Shown: piece after piece, positions 5,660-11,390 of the stretch
Position numbering within the stretch: position 1 is the first letter of the stretch
Layout: every line of letters begins with the position of its first letter
NCBI GenBank assembly: GCA_030691835.1
Contig: JAUYDO010000046.1
Coordinates: forward strand, 1 to 11,390
Direction: 5' to 3'
From: Dehalococcoidia bacterium
GTDB taxonomy: Bacteria; Chloroflexota; Dehalococcoidia; Dehalococcoidales; UBA3254
Length of the DNA: 11,390 bases
Notes under the pieces: model-generated
Databases searched by the model: none
The model's input: only the letters and a program-made list of their open reading frames with translations
What the model was told of the DNA's origin: nothing
Translations under genes and position numbers: made by a program

Positions 5660-5847
5660 TTGCCGAAGATTATCGTTGATAACGACGTATTTTCTTACCT
5701 CAATGCACATTGAGCGGATGCCCTATTGATGACCCTGATTATTGGACTGCCGCTTGCGCTTTGTATCACAACTGCCCTTTGGTTACTAACAACTGGCGGC
5801 ATTTTAGATATATAAAGAATCTTACGCTGATAAGTCCAGGGCATTAG
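5660..5847 (+). pseudogene. VapC-like PIN-domain toxin, internally deleted and frameshifted
   Basis: Two pieces of a PIN-domain ribonuclease survive. From TTG 5660, with GGATGAG upstream, the frame reads LPKIIVDNDVFSYLNAH and stops at TGA 5711-5713. This is the PIN N-terminus with its first catalytic Asp in (V/L)D-x-(D/N)-V. In a second frame, 5722-5844 reads PIDDPDYWTAACALYHNCPL, then VTNNWRHFRYIKNLTLISPG and H, ending at TAG 5845-5847. That is the PIN C-terminus: D-x-W-x-A-A, LVTNN-x-x-HF, then the closing strand ending in PG. A complete VapC is about 130 residues, so roughly 60-70 central residues with the middle acidic ligand are missing and the frame is shifted. The gene cannot encode a working nuclease. 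It was evidently inactivated while the antitoxin was kept. Confidence 0.75.
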
Positions 5848-5891
5848 CACTGGTTAGTAATGGCACCAGACCAGTATTTAACAATTAGCAT

Positions 5892-6608
5892 CTACTTGAT
5901 AGCTACGTGAATGGCGACACCGCCCCAGAGCAGATGGCTAAAGGACACCTGGCTAAAACCGGTCTGTAATAGAATCTCCGATACTTCCACGGCAGTATAA
6001 TAACGGGATGCTGACTGCGCCAGGTAATAGTAAGCAGCCCGGTTACCGGAAAGCAAGCGCCCCACCGGAAAGGCAAACCACCGCATGTACAAATGGTAAA
6101 GCCCCCGTATGGGCTTCGCATCCGGCTGGCTGGTTTCCACAATAACAAATCTGCCGCCGTGGCGCAGGACCCTCAGCACCTCAGCCAGATAGCGCTTAGA
6201 CGATGGATTCTTGTAAGTAAGGTTGCGGAAGGCAAAAGATATGCCCACGCAATCAAAGTACCCATCCGGAAAGGGAAGGGCTGAGGCATCACCAAATAAG
6301 AAAGAAAGCTTCTTGCGCGGGACAAGGCTCTCCGCCCTTTTCCGGGCTATCTCCAGCATCGGTTCACTGTAGTCAAGCCCGGTAATCTCGACGTCCCCTT
6401 CAGCCAGTCCGGCAAGCTGAATCGCCAGGTCGCCGGTGCCGCATGCCAGGTCAAGTATCCTCTTCGGGTTCAAGCTGAGACATTCACGGGCGCAAGCAAG
6501 CCGCCAGCGCCGGTCCAACCCCCAGGTGAGCACGCGGTTAATCACGTTGTACCGCCGTGGCACAGCGGTGAAGATATGGTGAAGATGTTTATCGACCGGT
6601 TTCACCAT
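5892..6608 (-). CDS. menG: Demethylmenaquinone/ubiquinone C-methyltransferase (UbiE/MenG)
   Basis: 238-aa class I SAM methyltransferase of the UbiE/MenG family, which methylates the quinone ring in the last step of menaquinone synthesis at the membrane surface. Features in order: HIFTAVPRRYNVINRVLTWGLDRRWR (about 11-36, the family's conserved N-terminus), SAM-binding motif I ILDLACGTGDLA (51-62), motif II GLDYSEPML, FLFGDASALPFPDGYFDCV, then the family signature ISFAFRNLTYKN (usually FGxRNxxD) and LRVLRHGGRFVIVE, with the C-terminal PxGRLLSGNRAAYYYLAQSASRYYT block. Length is normal. It starts 9 nt after the menA stop, so the two are surely co-transcribed. GGGTGA stands only 3 nt before ATG 6608, implying coupling to menA translation. 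UbiE is the alternative name; the menA neighbour favours menaquinone. Confidence 0.93.
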   Translation of the reverse strand: MVKPVDKHLHHIFTAVPRRYNVINRVLTWGLDRRWRLACARECLSLNPKRILDLACGTGDLAIQLAGLAEGDVEITGLDYSEPMLEIARKRAESLVPRKKLSFLFGDASALPFPDGYFDCVGISFAFRNLTYKNPSSKRYLAEVLRVLRHGGRFVIVETSQPDAKPIRGLYHLYMRWFAFPVGRLLSGNRAAYYYLAQSASRYYTAVEVSEILLQTGFSQVSFSHLLWGGVAIHVAIK

Positions 6609-6617
6609 TTCACCCAG

Positions 6618-7514
6618 TTACGAAGCGAATAGACCGGAGAGGATGTAGCCGATACCAAGCAAGAGTTGCGTGAGGAGTATCATAAGGACGTTGCTCGCCA
6701 TAGCCGGCATAAGCTTGCTCACGTCGTGGCTCTTGCGAGCCCCACCAATAGCCTTGACCGCCAGGGGAAGGGTGAGTAGTGCAATCAAAGAGTATACAGG
6801 CATCGCCCTGGCTATCACGGCTCCAATTATCCAGACGTAGACGAGTAAGGTAAGCGTTGAGTAAATGATGCTCGCGCCGCTGCTCCCCAGAATGATGGGC
6901 AGAGTCTTGCGGTTGGCGACAAGGTCAGCCTTCGCATCGGGGAACTCGTTGAGTAGAAGAAGGTTATGCACCAGAATGCCGGAAGGAACGGAAGCTATCA
7001 GCGCCGGTACGCTGTAGTACCCGGTCTGAGCAAAATAGGTGCCGAGCACGGGTAAAATACCCAGCCCTAACCCGGCAACCCATTCGGGCCAGGGCATCTT
7101 GAGTATATACGGAGTGTAAATGATGATACAGAGTACCGCCACCAGGAGCAGGGGCAAAAGAGGTAATCCCTTGGTCACTGTGAAATAGACCCCGATAGCT
7201 ATCGCCGGTATCAGGCTAATAATGCCGAACCAGAGCACCTCGCCGGGCGTGAGTAAACGGGCGGGCAGTATGCCGCTACCGCCACTGAAGGGTGTTCTTT
7301 TCGTTGCCAGGTCTACCCCGCTCCGGTAGTCAAAGTAGTCGTTAAGCACATTGACGCTGATGTGGGTTAGAATCAGTCCAAAGCCGGCAAGCAGAGCCAG
7401 ACCCAGGTTAAAAAAGCCATTATACCAGGCAATCGAATTACCCAGGAAGGCTAAAACGACAGAGAGAAGCAGAAAATTGGGCCTGGTCTCCAGGAACCAC
7501 ACCTTGAGTTTCAT
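6618..7514 (-). CDS. menA: UbiA-family prenyltransferase, 1,4-dihydroxy-2-naphthoate polyprenyltransferase (MenA)
   Basis: 298-aa integral membrane enzyme that joins a polyprenyl chain to the naphthoate ring, giving demethylmenaquinone, the substrate of the next gene. The N-terminus WFLETRPNFLLLS is typical of MenA. The first Asp-rich motif NDYFDYRSGVD (58-68) and the second, FPDAKADLVANRKT (near 190), bind prenyl diphosphate through Mg2+. Between and after them run about eight hydrophobic helices. The frame is open to a GTG at 7529, but ATG 7514 is chosen because GAGGAG lies 7 nt upstream. It is the promoter-proximal gene of a menA-menG pair. CCTC-CCGT-GAGG could hide the ribosome-binding site in a 4-bp hairpin, weak evidence at best. 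Substrate (naphthoate or a futalosine-route intermediate) cannot be told from sequence alone; the other men or mqn genes are not in the window. Confidence 0.88.
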   Translation of the reverse strand: MKLKVWFLETRPNFLLLSVVLAFLGNSIAWYNGFFNLGLALLAGFGLILTHISVNVLNDYFDYRSGVDLATKRTPFSGGSGILPARLLTPGEVLWFGIISLIPAIAIGVYFTVTKGLPLLPLLLVAVLCIIIYTPYILKMPWPEWVAGLGLGILPVLGTYFAQTGYYSVPALIASVPSGILVHNLLLLNEFPDAKADLVANRKTLPIILGSSGASIIYSTLTLLVYVWIIGAVIARAMPVYSLIALLTLPLAVKAIGGARKSHDVSKLMPAMASNVLMILLTQLLLGIGYILSGLFAS

Positions 7515-7620
7515 GGTCTTTCTCCTCACGGGAGGTAGTTAACACCCCCGCCATACCACCGATTATTTTATATCGGAATGTATTAGATTACGGTAGTAAC
7601 TTAAACCTTAGAGATTTCTA
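7515..7620. other. AT-rich spacer between the methyltransferase island and menA
   Basis: 106 bp holding the menA leader (minus strand). It includes a small dyad CCGAT/ATCGG around an AT-rich centre (7559-7576), perhaps near the menA -10 region. No remnant of the 3' part of the interrupted DUF62 gene is detectable here, so this is not simply the other side of an insertion. Confidence 0.4.
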
Positions 7621-9045
7621 TTAAAATGCATGACTTTGTTGTGCCTTCTCCTTAGCTAATTGAGCATTCTTGAATGGGCTTTGAGTTGGTGGTAAATCAA
7701 AGGTTTTACCTTCTAATAGTTCAGCAACAGTTCTGATTTGGATACTAGGATATTCTTTTGCCCAAAGTTCAGACTTATAAGTCTCGGAATGAATCGCTAA
7801 TGATTTCATCCCACCGCTTGGCTCTATAAGAGTTATCAACAACCCAATAGCAGCCCCTTCTTTTTTGACTGTACCTATCAAGTCTCTAACCATTCCAGGA
7901 TTAAGTACATCGCCACCCTTAACTTGAACTATGATGGTTCTAGTTTTCTTATCCTTCTCCACAAAACCAAAGATGCCGTCTACACCACCATCATGTTCCC
8001 TTGGATGAGCACCAACTAGACTAATAGCCCAGATTTCAAACTCCTTTTTACTTTTGTTAGCTAACGCCTGGGCAGATGCTATATCATAAGGTTTGCCGTG
8101 AACTTCATAATTGCTGGTAATCTTAGCCCCATAGGTAGCTTTTATTCTCTTTTCAACAAGGTCAATTGCTAACCAAGTAACATCTATGCCAATCCAGCGG
8201 CGCTTAAGGCGTTCTGCTACAGCGATTGTAGTTCCACAGCCACAGAAGGGGTCTAGAACTACATCACCTTCGTTTGAACTAGCTTTGGTTATTTTTTCTA
8301 AAAGAGGTTCAGGCTTTTGAGTAGGATAGCCTAAACGCTCTTTAGTTGCCGAACCCACCGCTGGGATTTCCCACCAGTCTTTGGCAATTACCCAAGCATA
8401 TTGTCCCTTCTCATCTTGTTGGAAGTGGCTTTTCTTAAAACCATATTCATGCATCATGTAAGATTTTTCTTTTTGTGGATTGAACTTATAGTTTGTGGTC
8501 TTCGTATAAAAGAATATTATGTTATGTTTTCTACCAAACCGTCTTTCAGTGGCCCCACCCGTTTTAAAACACCAGACAATCTCATTCTGAAAGTTCCTAG
8601 CCCCAAACACCGCATCCATTAGTAATTTTAAGTAGTGGCTGGCGGTAGGGTCGCAGTGGAGGTATAAAGAGCCTGACGATTTAAGAACACGATGCAATTC
8701 AATCAGCCTGACAGCCATCATTGACAGATAAGCAGCCATACTTTCTTGCAGTTTGCCTTGCTTACTTAAGTATGAAATAAACTCAGCGATTGATGGTCGC
8801 TTCTTTGCTAACTCATTCAGAGCAATTTCTGACGCTTCACTGCTCCAATCCCATGTGTCGTCAAAAGCCTGAATCTGAGCTTGTGATTTGTCCCCCTTGC
8901 CCGGTTCGTTAAATAAAACGTTGTAATCAGCTTTGCTATTGAATGGGGGGTCTAGGTAGATAAGGTCAACCGATTCGCCAGGGAAGTATTGGTGGTCTCT
9001 TAGCCAGACTAGATTGTCGCCATAATAAAGAGCATTGGTGTTCAT
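7621..9045 (-). CDS. DNA methyltransferase fused to Mrr-like PD-(D/E)xK nuclease domain
   Basis: 474-aa two-domain protein. Residues 1-310 are an N6-adenine/N4-cytosine DNA methyltransferase of permuted (beta) order. Catalytic motif IV DPPFNS (32-37) comes first, then SLYLHCDPT, the PTQKPEPLLE block (241-250), and SAM-binding DPFCGCGTT (265-273) with RWIGIDVT. Residues ~335-420 resemble an Mrr_cat nuclease: EIWAISLVGA, GGVDGIFGF (Asp352 or Asp356), IIVQVKGG (Gln374, Lys376), then GAAIGLLIT. Such fusions may modify and cut the same site as a one-chain restriction system, or act as a methyl-directed enzyme; specificity is unknown. The start ATG 9045 overlaps the upstream stop as ATGA with GAGGGA 8 nt before, so translation is coupled. 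The gene is visibly AT-rich (bases 8461-8520 are 15/60 G+C by hand count) unlike gatB (10141-10200, 43/60), which indicates horizontal transfer. Confidence 0.88.
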   Translation of the reverse strand: MNTNALYYGDNLVWLRDHQYFPGESVDLIYLDPPFNSKADYNVLFNEPGKGDKSQAQIQAFDDTWDWSSEASEIALNELAKKRPSIAEFISYLSKQGKLQESMAAYLSMMAVRLIELHRVLKSSGSLYLHCDPTASHYLKLLMDAVFGARNFQNEIVWCFKTGGATERRFGRKHNIIFFYTKTTNYKFNPQKEKSYMMHEYGFKKSHFQQDEKGQYAWVIAKDWWEIPAVGSATKERLGYPTQKPEPLLEKITKASSNEGDVVLDPFCGCGTTIAVAERLKRRWIGIDVTWLAIDLVEKRIKATYGAKITSNYEVHGKPYDIASAQALANKSKKEFEIWAISLVGAHPREHDGGVDGIFGFVEKDKKTRTIIVQVKGGDVLNPGMVRDLIGTVKKEGAAIGLLITLIEPSGGMKSLAIHSETYKSELWAKEYPSIQIRTVAELLEGKTFDLPPTQSPFKNAQLAKEKAQQSHAF

Positions 9046-9314
9046 TTATCTGTTCCCTCATCATCCAAATCTATAGGCATAGGAAGGGCAGTATCCCACC
9101 TCGGTAATGCCCTATTTAGCATAGCATAAAACCTTCGCCAACTCGTTGATGCTTTCATCAAGGTTACCACTGATGCTAAATGTTCACGCAACGCAGGGTG
9201 TCCCATATCGACCAGTGTCACACCGGGGTTGATGCCCAGTATCACACCTTTCATGGCGGCGACATAGGCGTCGGACAGGCCAAAGTCTGTGGTAAGTGTA
9301 ATGATACCAGCCAT
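9042..9314 (-). CDS. Chimeric ORF: truncated SAM hydroxide adenosyltransferase (DUF62) start fused to an unidentified tail
   Basis: A 90-aa ORF from ATG 9314, whose A overlaps the last base of the secG stop (TGATG), so it is coupled to secG. Residues 1-36 (MAGIITLTTDFG, then AYVAAMKGVILGINPGVTLVD) are the conserved N-terminus of the SAM hydroxide adenosyltransferase/DUF62 family, normally about 260 aa; Asp10 of TTDFG is in the SAM-binding site. After Val-Asp the expected continuation (xSHEI...) is replaced by MGHPALREHLASVVTLMKAS, WRRFYAMLNRALPRWD and an acidic end DLDDEGTDK, which I do not recognise. The tail's TGA overlaps the methyltransferase ATG by 4 nt, typical of partner genes in one operon. 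I infer that the tail is the end of a gene that came with the restriction-modification module, joined in frame to a broken DUF62 gene near 9200-9208. Enzyme activity is surely lost. Confidence 0.75.
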   Translation of the reverse strand: MAGIITLTTDFGLSDAYVAAMKGVILGINPGVTLVDMGHPALREHLASVVTLMKASTSWRRFYAMLNRALPRWDTALPMPIDLDDEGTDK

Positions 9315-9535
9315 CACACGATGAGCTTAAGACCCAGGACAGAAACGATGACAAACAGGATAGACAGGGCAATAGTAAGCTGGAAAAGGGTCTTCTCAAA
9401 ACCGCGCTTTGTGCGGTAGACCGAGTCAGCCTGACCGAATATGCCCCCCAGTCCACCACCCTTGACCTGGAACAGTATCGCCAGCGTGAGGGCTATGGAC
9501 ACAACGATAATTGCGGCGCTGAAATACGTTTGCAT
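9314..9535 (-). CDS. secG: Protein-export membrane protein SecG
   Basis: 73-aa small subunit of the SecYEG translocon, which assists SecA-driven export across the inner membrane. Two hydrophobic helices (about residues 5-22 and 51-71) flank the family's Gly-rich loop VKGGGLGGIFGQAD (24-37) and a basic RTKRGFEK segment. Length is normal. The ATG at 9535 follows the gatB stop by a single base, with AGGGG in the end of gatB as ribosome-binding site, so the two genes are one operon. The stop overlaps the start of the DUF62 fragment, which suggests an ancestral gatB-secG-DUF62 order. Confidence 0.95.
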   Translation of the reverse strand: MQTYFSAAIIVVSIALTLAILFQVKGGGLGGIFGQADSVYRTKRGFEKTLFQLTIALSILFVIVSVLGLKLIV

Positions 9536-9536
9536 G

Positions 9537-11006
9537 CTATAATTCCCCTAGTTTTTTAGTCAGTAGCTCCTGTGCCACGGCAGGGCTGGCACGACCCTTG
9601 GTTGCTTTCATAACCTGCCCGATGAGAAACTTCACAGCCTGTGTCTTCCCGGCTTTGTAATCGGCTACAGCCTGCTTATTGGCGGCTATTACCTGGCTTA
9701 TCGCCTCCTCAATCGCCCGGGTATCGGTAATCTGAATCAGACCTTTCTCTTTTATAATATCATTGGCGGCTTTGCCGGTGTTGAACATCTCCTCAAAGAC
9801 CACCTTGGCGCTTGGGATATTTATAGTGCCGTTGTGCATCAGGTCCAGCAGGTGGCAGAGCTCAGAGGGAGTGACTTTAGCGGAGGTTATCTCGGTATTG
9901 GTGGCATTGAGCAGGCGGCTGAACTCGCCGAGAAGCCAGTTGCTTACCATCTTGGCTCTGGCGCTCTGCTCCACTCCGGCGGGCAGCCCGGTCTTGACGC
10001 AGTCCTCGAAGTAGTCAGCCATCGACTTGGCGGTGGTCAGCAGGTTGGCGTCATAGACGGGCAAACCGTATTGCTCGACAAAGCGGTCGCGCCTGGCTTC
10101 AGGTAGCTCGGGGAGCGTTGCTCTTATCTGCTCGACCCATTGCCGGCTGACGCTCAGGGGCGGCAGGTCCGGCTCCGGGAAGTAGCGGTAGTCATGGGCG
10201 TACTCTTTACTGCGCTGGGAGACGGTCTTGCCTTCTTCCTCTACCCAGCCGCGGGTCTCCTGCACCGGTCTCTTGCCTTCCTCCCCCAGCTTCCTCTGCC
10301 GCTTTGCCTCGTACTCCATGGCGCGGTAGACGGCACGGAAGCTGTTCATGTTCTTCACCTCTACCTTGGGCATGAACTCGGTGGTGTTCTCCGGGCGGAT
10401 GCTGACGTTGGCGTCGCAACGGAAGCTACCTTCCTCCATGTTGCCCGTGGAAACACCCAGGTACTGGAGGATACTGCGCAGCTTTATCAGGTACTGCCGC
10501 GCTTCCTCGGGAGAGCGCAGGTCCGGCTCACCCACAATCTCCATGAGCGGCACTCCGGCGCGGTTGACGTCCACCATGCTGTAAGGCTCGCCGTGCTCCG
10601 GTGTGTGGTGAATCATCTTGGCGACGTCTTCTTCGAGGTGCACGCGGGTGATGCCCACGCGTTTCCTGACGCCGTCAACCTCGATATTGAGCCAGCCTTT
10701 AACTCCGAGCGGCGCATCATACTGTGATATCTGGTAGCCCTTCATCAGGTCGGGGTAGGGATAGTTCTTGCGGTCGAACTTGGAGTACTCCGGGATGGTG
10801 CAAATGAGCGCCAGCGCGGTCATTATGGTGTACTCCACCGCCTGCTTGTTGATGACGGGCAGTACACCGGGCATACCCATGCACACCGGGCAGACGTGGG
10901 TGTTCGGCGGCGCGTTGGCGTAGTCCGCGCTACAGCGGCAATACATCTTGCTCCTGGTCAAGAGCTGGGCATGTACCTCCAGCCCGATGATGGTCTCGAA
11001 ATTCAT
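9537..11006 (-). CDS. gatB: Aspartyl/glutamyl-tRNA(Asn/Gln) amidotransferase subunit B
   Basis: 489-aa GatB, the kinase/transamidation subunit of GatCAB that converts Glu-tRNA-Gln (and Asp-tRNA-Asn) to the amide form using ammonia from GatA. Diagnostic segments in order: [13 protein letters not shown] (3-15), a zinc-type CRC...CPVC pair in the [20 protein letters not shown] region, [75 protein letters not shown], and a C-terminal GatB/YqeY helical tail ending in [23 protein letters not shown] (residues approximate). Length is full. The frame is open to a TTG at 11063, but ATG 11006 is right because the protein then starts as in the family and a promoter covers the extension. The Shine-Dalgarno is weak. 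gatA and gatC are not adjacent here. Confidence 0.97.
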   Translation of the reverse strand: MNFETIIGLEVHAQLLTRSKMYCRCSADYANAPPNTHVCPVCMGMPGVLPVINKQAVEYTIMTALALICTIPEYSKFDRKNYPYPDLMKGYQISQYDAPLGVKGWLNIEVDGVRKRVGITRVHLEEDVAKMIHHTPEHGEPYSMVDVNRAGVPLMEIVGEPDLRSPEEARQYLIKLRSILQYLGVSTGNMEEGSFRCDANVSIRPENTTEFMPKVEVKNMNSFRAVYRAMEYEAKRQRKLGEEGKRPVQETRGWVEEEGKTVSQRSKEYAHDYRYFPEPDLPPLSVSRQWVEQIRATLPELPEARRDRFVEQYGLPVYDANLLTTAKSMADYFEDCVKTGLPAGVEQSARAKMVSNWLLGEFSRLLNATNTEITSAKVTPSELCHLLDLMHNGTINIPSAKVVFEEMFNTGKAANDIIKEKGLIQITDTRAIEEAISQVIAANKQAVADYKAGKTQAVKFLIGQVMKATKGRASPAVAQELLTKKLGEL

Positions 11007-11034
11007 AACGGTAGTCTGCAACACAACATTTCTT

Positions 11035-11063
11035 AGTATATCAAGATAAGGCGGTGATGACAA
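11035..11063 (-). promoter_or_regulatory. Sigma-70 promoter for gatB-secG
   Basis: On the minus strand: -35 TTGTCA (11058-11063), exactly 17 nt of spacer, -10 TATACT (11035-11040). Predicted transcription start near 11028 gives a leader of about 22 nt to ATG 11006. Both boxes deviate from consensus by one base. It may also drive the methyltransferase gene downstream. Confidence 0.7.
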
Positions 11064-11148
11064 GGAAAGGTGGGGAAATTCGTCAATACGTTCTGACCAG
11101 TCAAGCTAATTTTGTCACTTTTTATACAAAACCCTAAAATCTCTGTAG

Positions 11149-11177
11149 TTGACTTACCCTCAGTCGTAGTGTATATT
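11149..11177 (+). promoter_or_regulatory. Sigma-70 promoter reading toward the transposase remnant
   Basis: TTGACT (11149-11154), a 17-nt spacer, TATATT (11172-11177). Start would be near 11184, immediately before an ATG at 11185, so any product from that ATG (55 codons, unrecognised) would be translated from an almost leaderless RNA. The promoter diverges from that of gatB. Confidence 0.55.
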
Positions 11178-11244
11178 TTGTGTTATGTTTGGTGGCACTC
11201 CTTCAAGTTCGCAGGAATTTTCTACTTTGCTTCCTATTGGAAGA

Positions 11245-11390
11245 CACCAAATGAATCTCAAACAGCTTAGGCAGCTTTGTGTAGATACGTTTCCGATGTC
11301 TTCCACTCGCCCTTTGATAATGCGCCGATGGAGAGTTTCTGGGGAACACTGAAGCAGGAGTTGGTCCATCACCGCCGTTACAGAAGCCGA
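11245..11390 (+). pseudogene. IS3-family transposase remnant (C-terminal part of the integrase core), frameshifted and cut by window end
   Basis: The last 78 bases (11313-11390) read FDNAPMESFWGTLKQELVHH followed by RRYRSR, the unmistakable end of the IS3-family DDE integrase core; the catalytic Glu is in MES (DNAxxESF). The preceding frame from about 11245 reads HQMNLKQLRQLCVDT then MSSTR, which fits the block before it (QYTS..FRQLC....SMSR) but in another frame, so an indel lies near 11300-11313. The earlier transposase half, with the first two catalytic Asp residues, is not found upstream, and no inverted end was identified. The element is therefore a decayed fragment; more of its 3' end may lie beyond the window. 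Family assignment is strong, subgroup unknown. Confidence 0.8.

Noticed and set aside
5660..5847. Possible programmed frameshift restoring VapC
   Set aside because: Even with a frame change about half of the PIN domain, including central catalytic acids, is missing, and no slippery site is evident.
10140..10727. 195-aa plus-strand ORF
   Set aside because: Shadow of gatB on the opposite strand, produced by GC-rich codons; no start site or recognisable domain.
1..11390. CRISPR array, tRNA or rRNA genes
   Set aside because: No regularly spaced direct repeats and no tRNA cloverleaf or rRNA core sequence was recognised on reading both strands by eye.

Overview
The window is bacterial chromosomal DNA. 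Core genes (cysS, gatB, secG, a menaquinone gene pair) are moderately GC-rich with clear Shine-Dalgarno sites. A GatB-type amidotransferase subunit, a MenA/MenG pair, no recognisable phage genes and dispersed GTCATT...AATGAC hairpin repeats would fit an uncultured anaerobe such as a Dehalococcoidia-like Chloroflexota lineage. That taxonomic guess is weak; no marker in the window settles it.

Layout. (1) 2-964 (+): the 3' two-thirds of cysS, cut by the window edge. (2) 1047-1156: a MITE-like palindromic repeat between convergent genes. (3) 1179-2998 (-): a tandem cluster of small proteins sharing an unrecognised domain (FD-[IF]-R-[VI]-FD ... HP-[DE]-L ... GWFD). It has three intact members (213, 109 and 109 aa), a fourth copy wrecked by an internal deletion and frameshift (1969-2119), and a 40-aa single-pass membrane protein between the two 109-aa members. 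(4) 3172-3675 (-): a Ser-rich putative secreted or anchored protein with a good promoter. (5) 3794-3875: a second MITE-like repeat. (6) 4013-5281 (+): a HemN/HemW-like radical SAM protein. (7) 5427-5847 (+): a toxin-antitoxin locus with an intact VapB-like antitoxin and a VapC-like PIN toxin that has lost its middle. (8) 5892-7514 (-): menA followed 9 nt later by menG/ubiE, the last two steps of menaquinone synthesis. (9) 7621-9045 (-): an AT-rich DNA methyltransferase fused to an Mrr-like PD-(D/E)xK nuclease domain. (10) 9042-11006 (-): gatB-secG followed by a chimeric ORF. Its first ~36 codons are the start of a SAM hydroxide adenosyltransferase (DUF62) gene. Its tail overlaps the methyltransferase start by 4 nt and looks like the end of a gene that arrived with the restriction-modification island. 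(11) 11149-11390 (+): a strong promoter running into a frameshifted IS3-family transposase remnant cut by the window end.

How it fits together. gatB-secG-DUF62 was probably a housekeeping operon, driven by a consensus promoter at 11035-11063. Acquisition of the restriction-modification module truncated the DUF62 gene, so the methyltransferase may now be read from the gatB promoter by coupled translation. The paralogue cluster, broken toxin, palindromic repeats and transposase remnant show repeated gain, duplication and decay between stable core genes. The most novel item is the uncharacterised paralogue family with its embedded membrane microprotein; no function is assigned.
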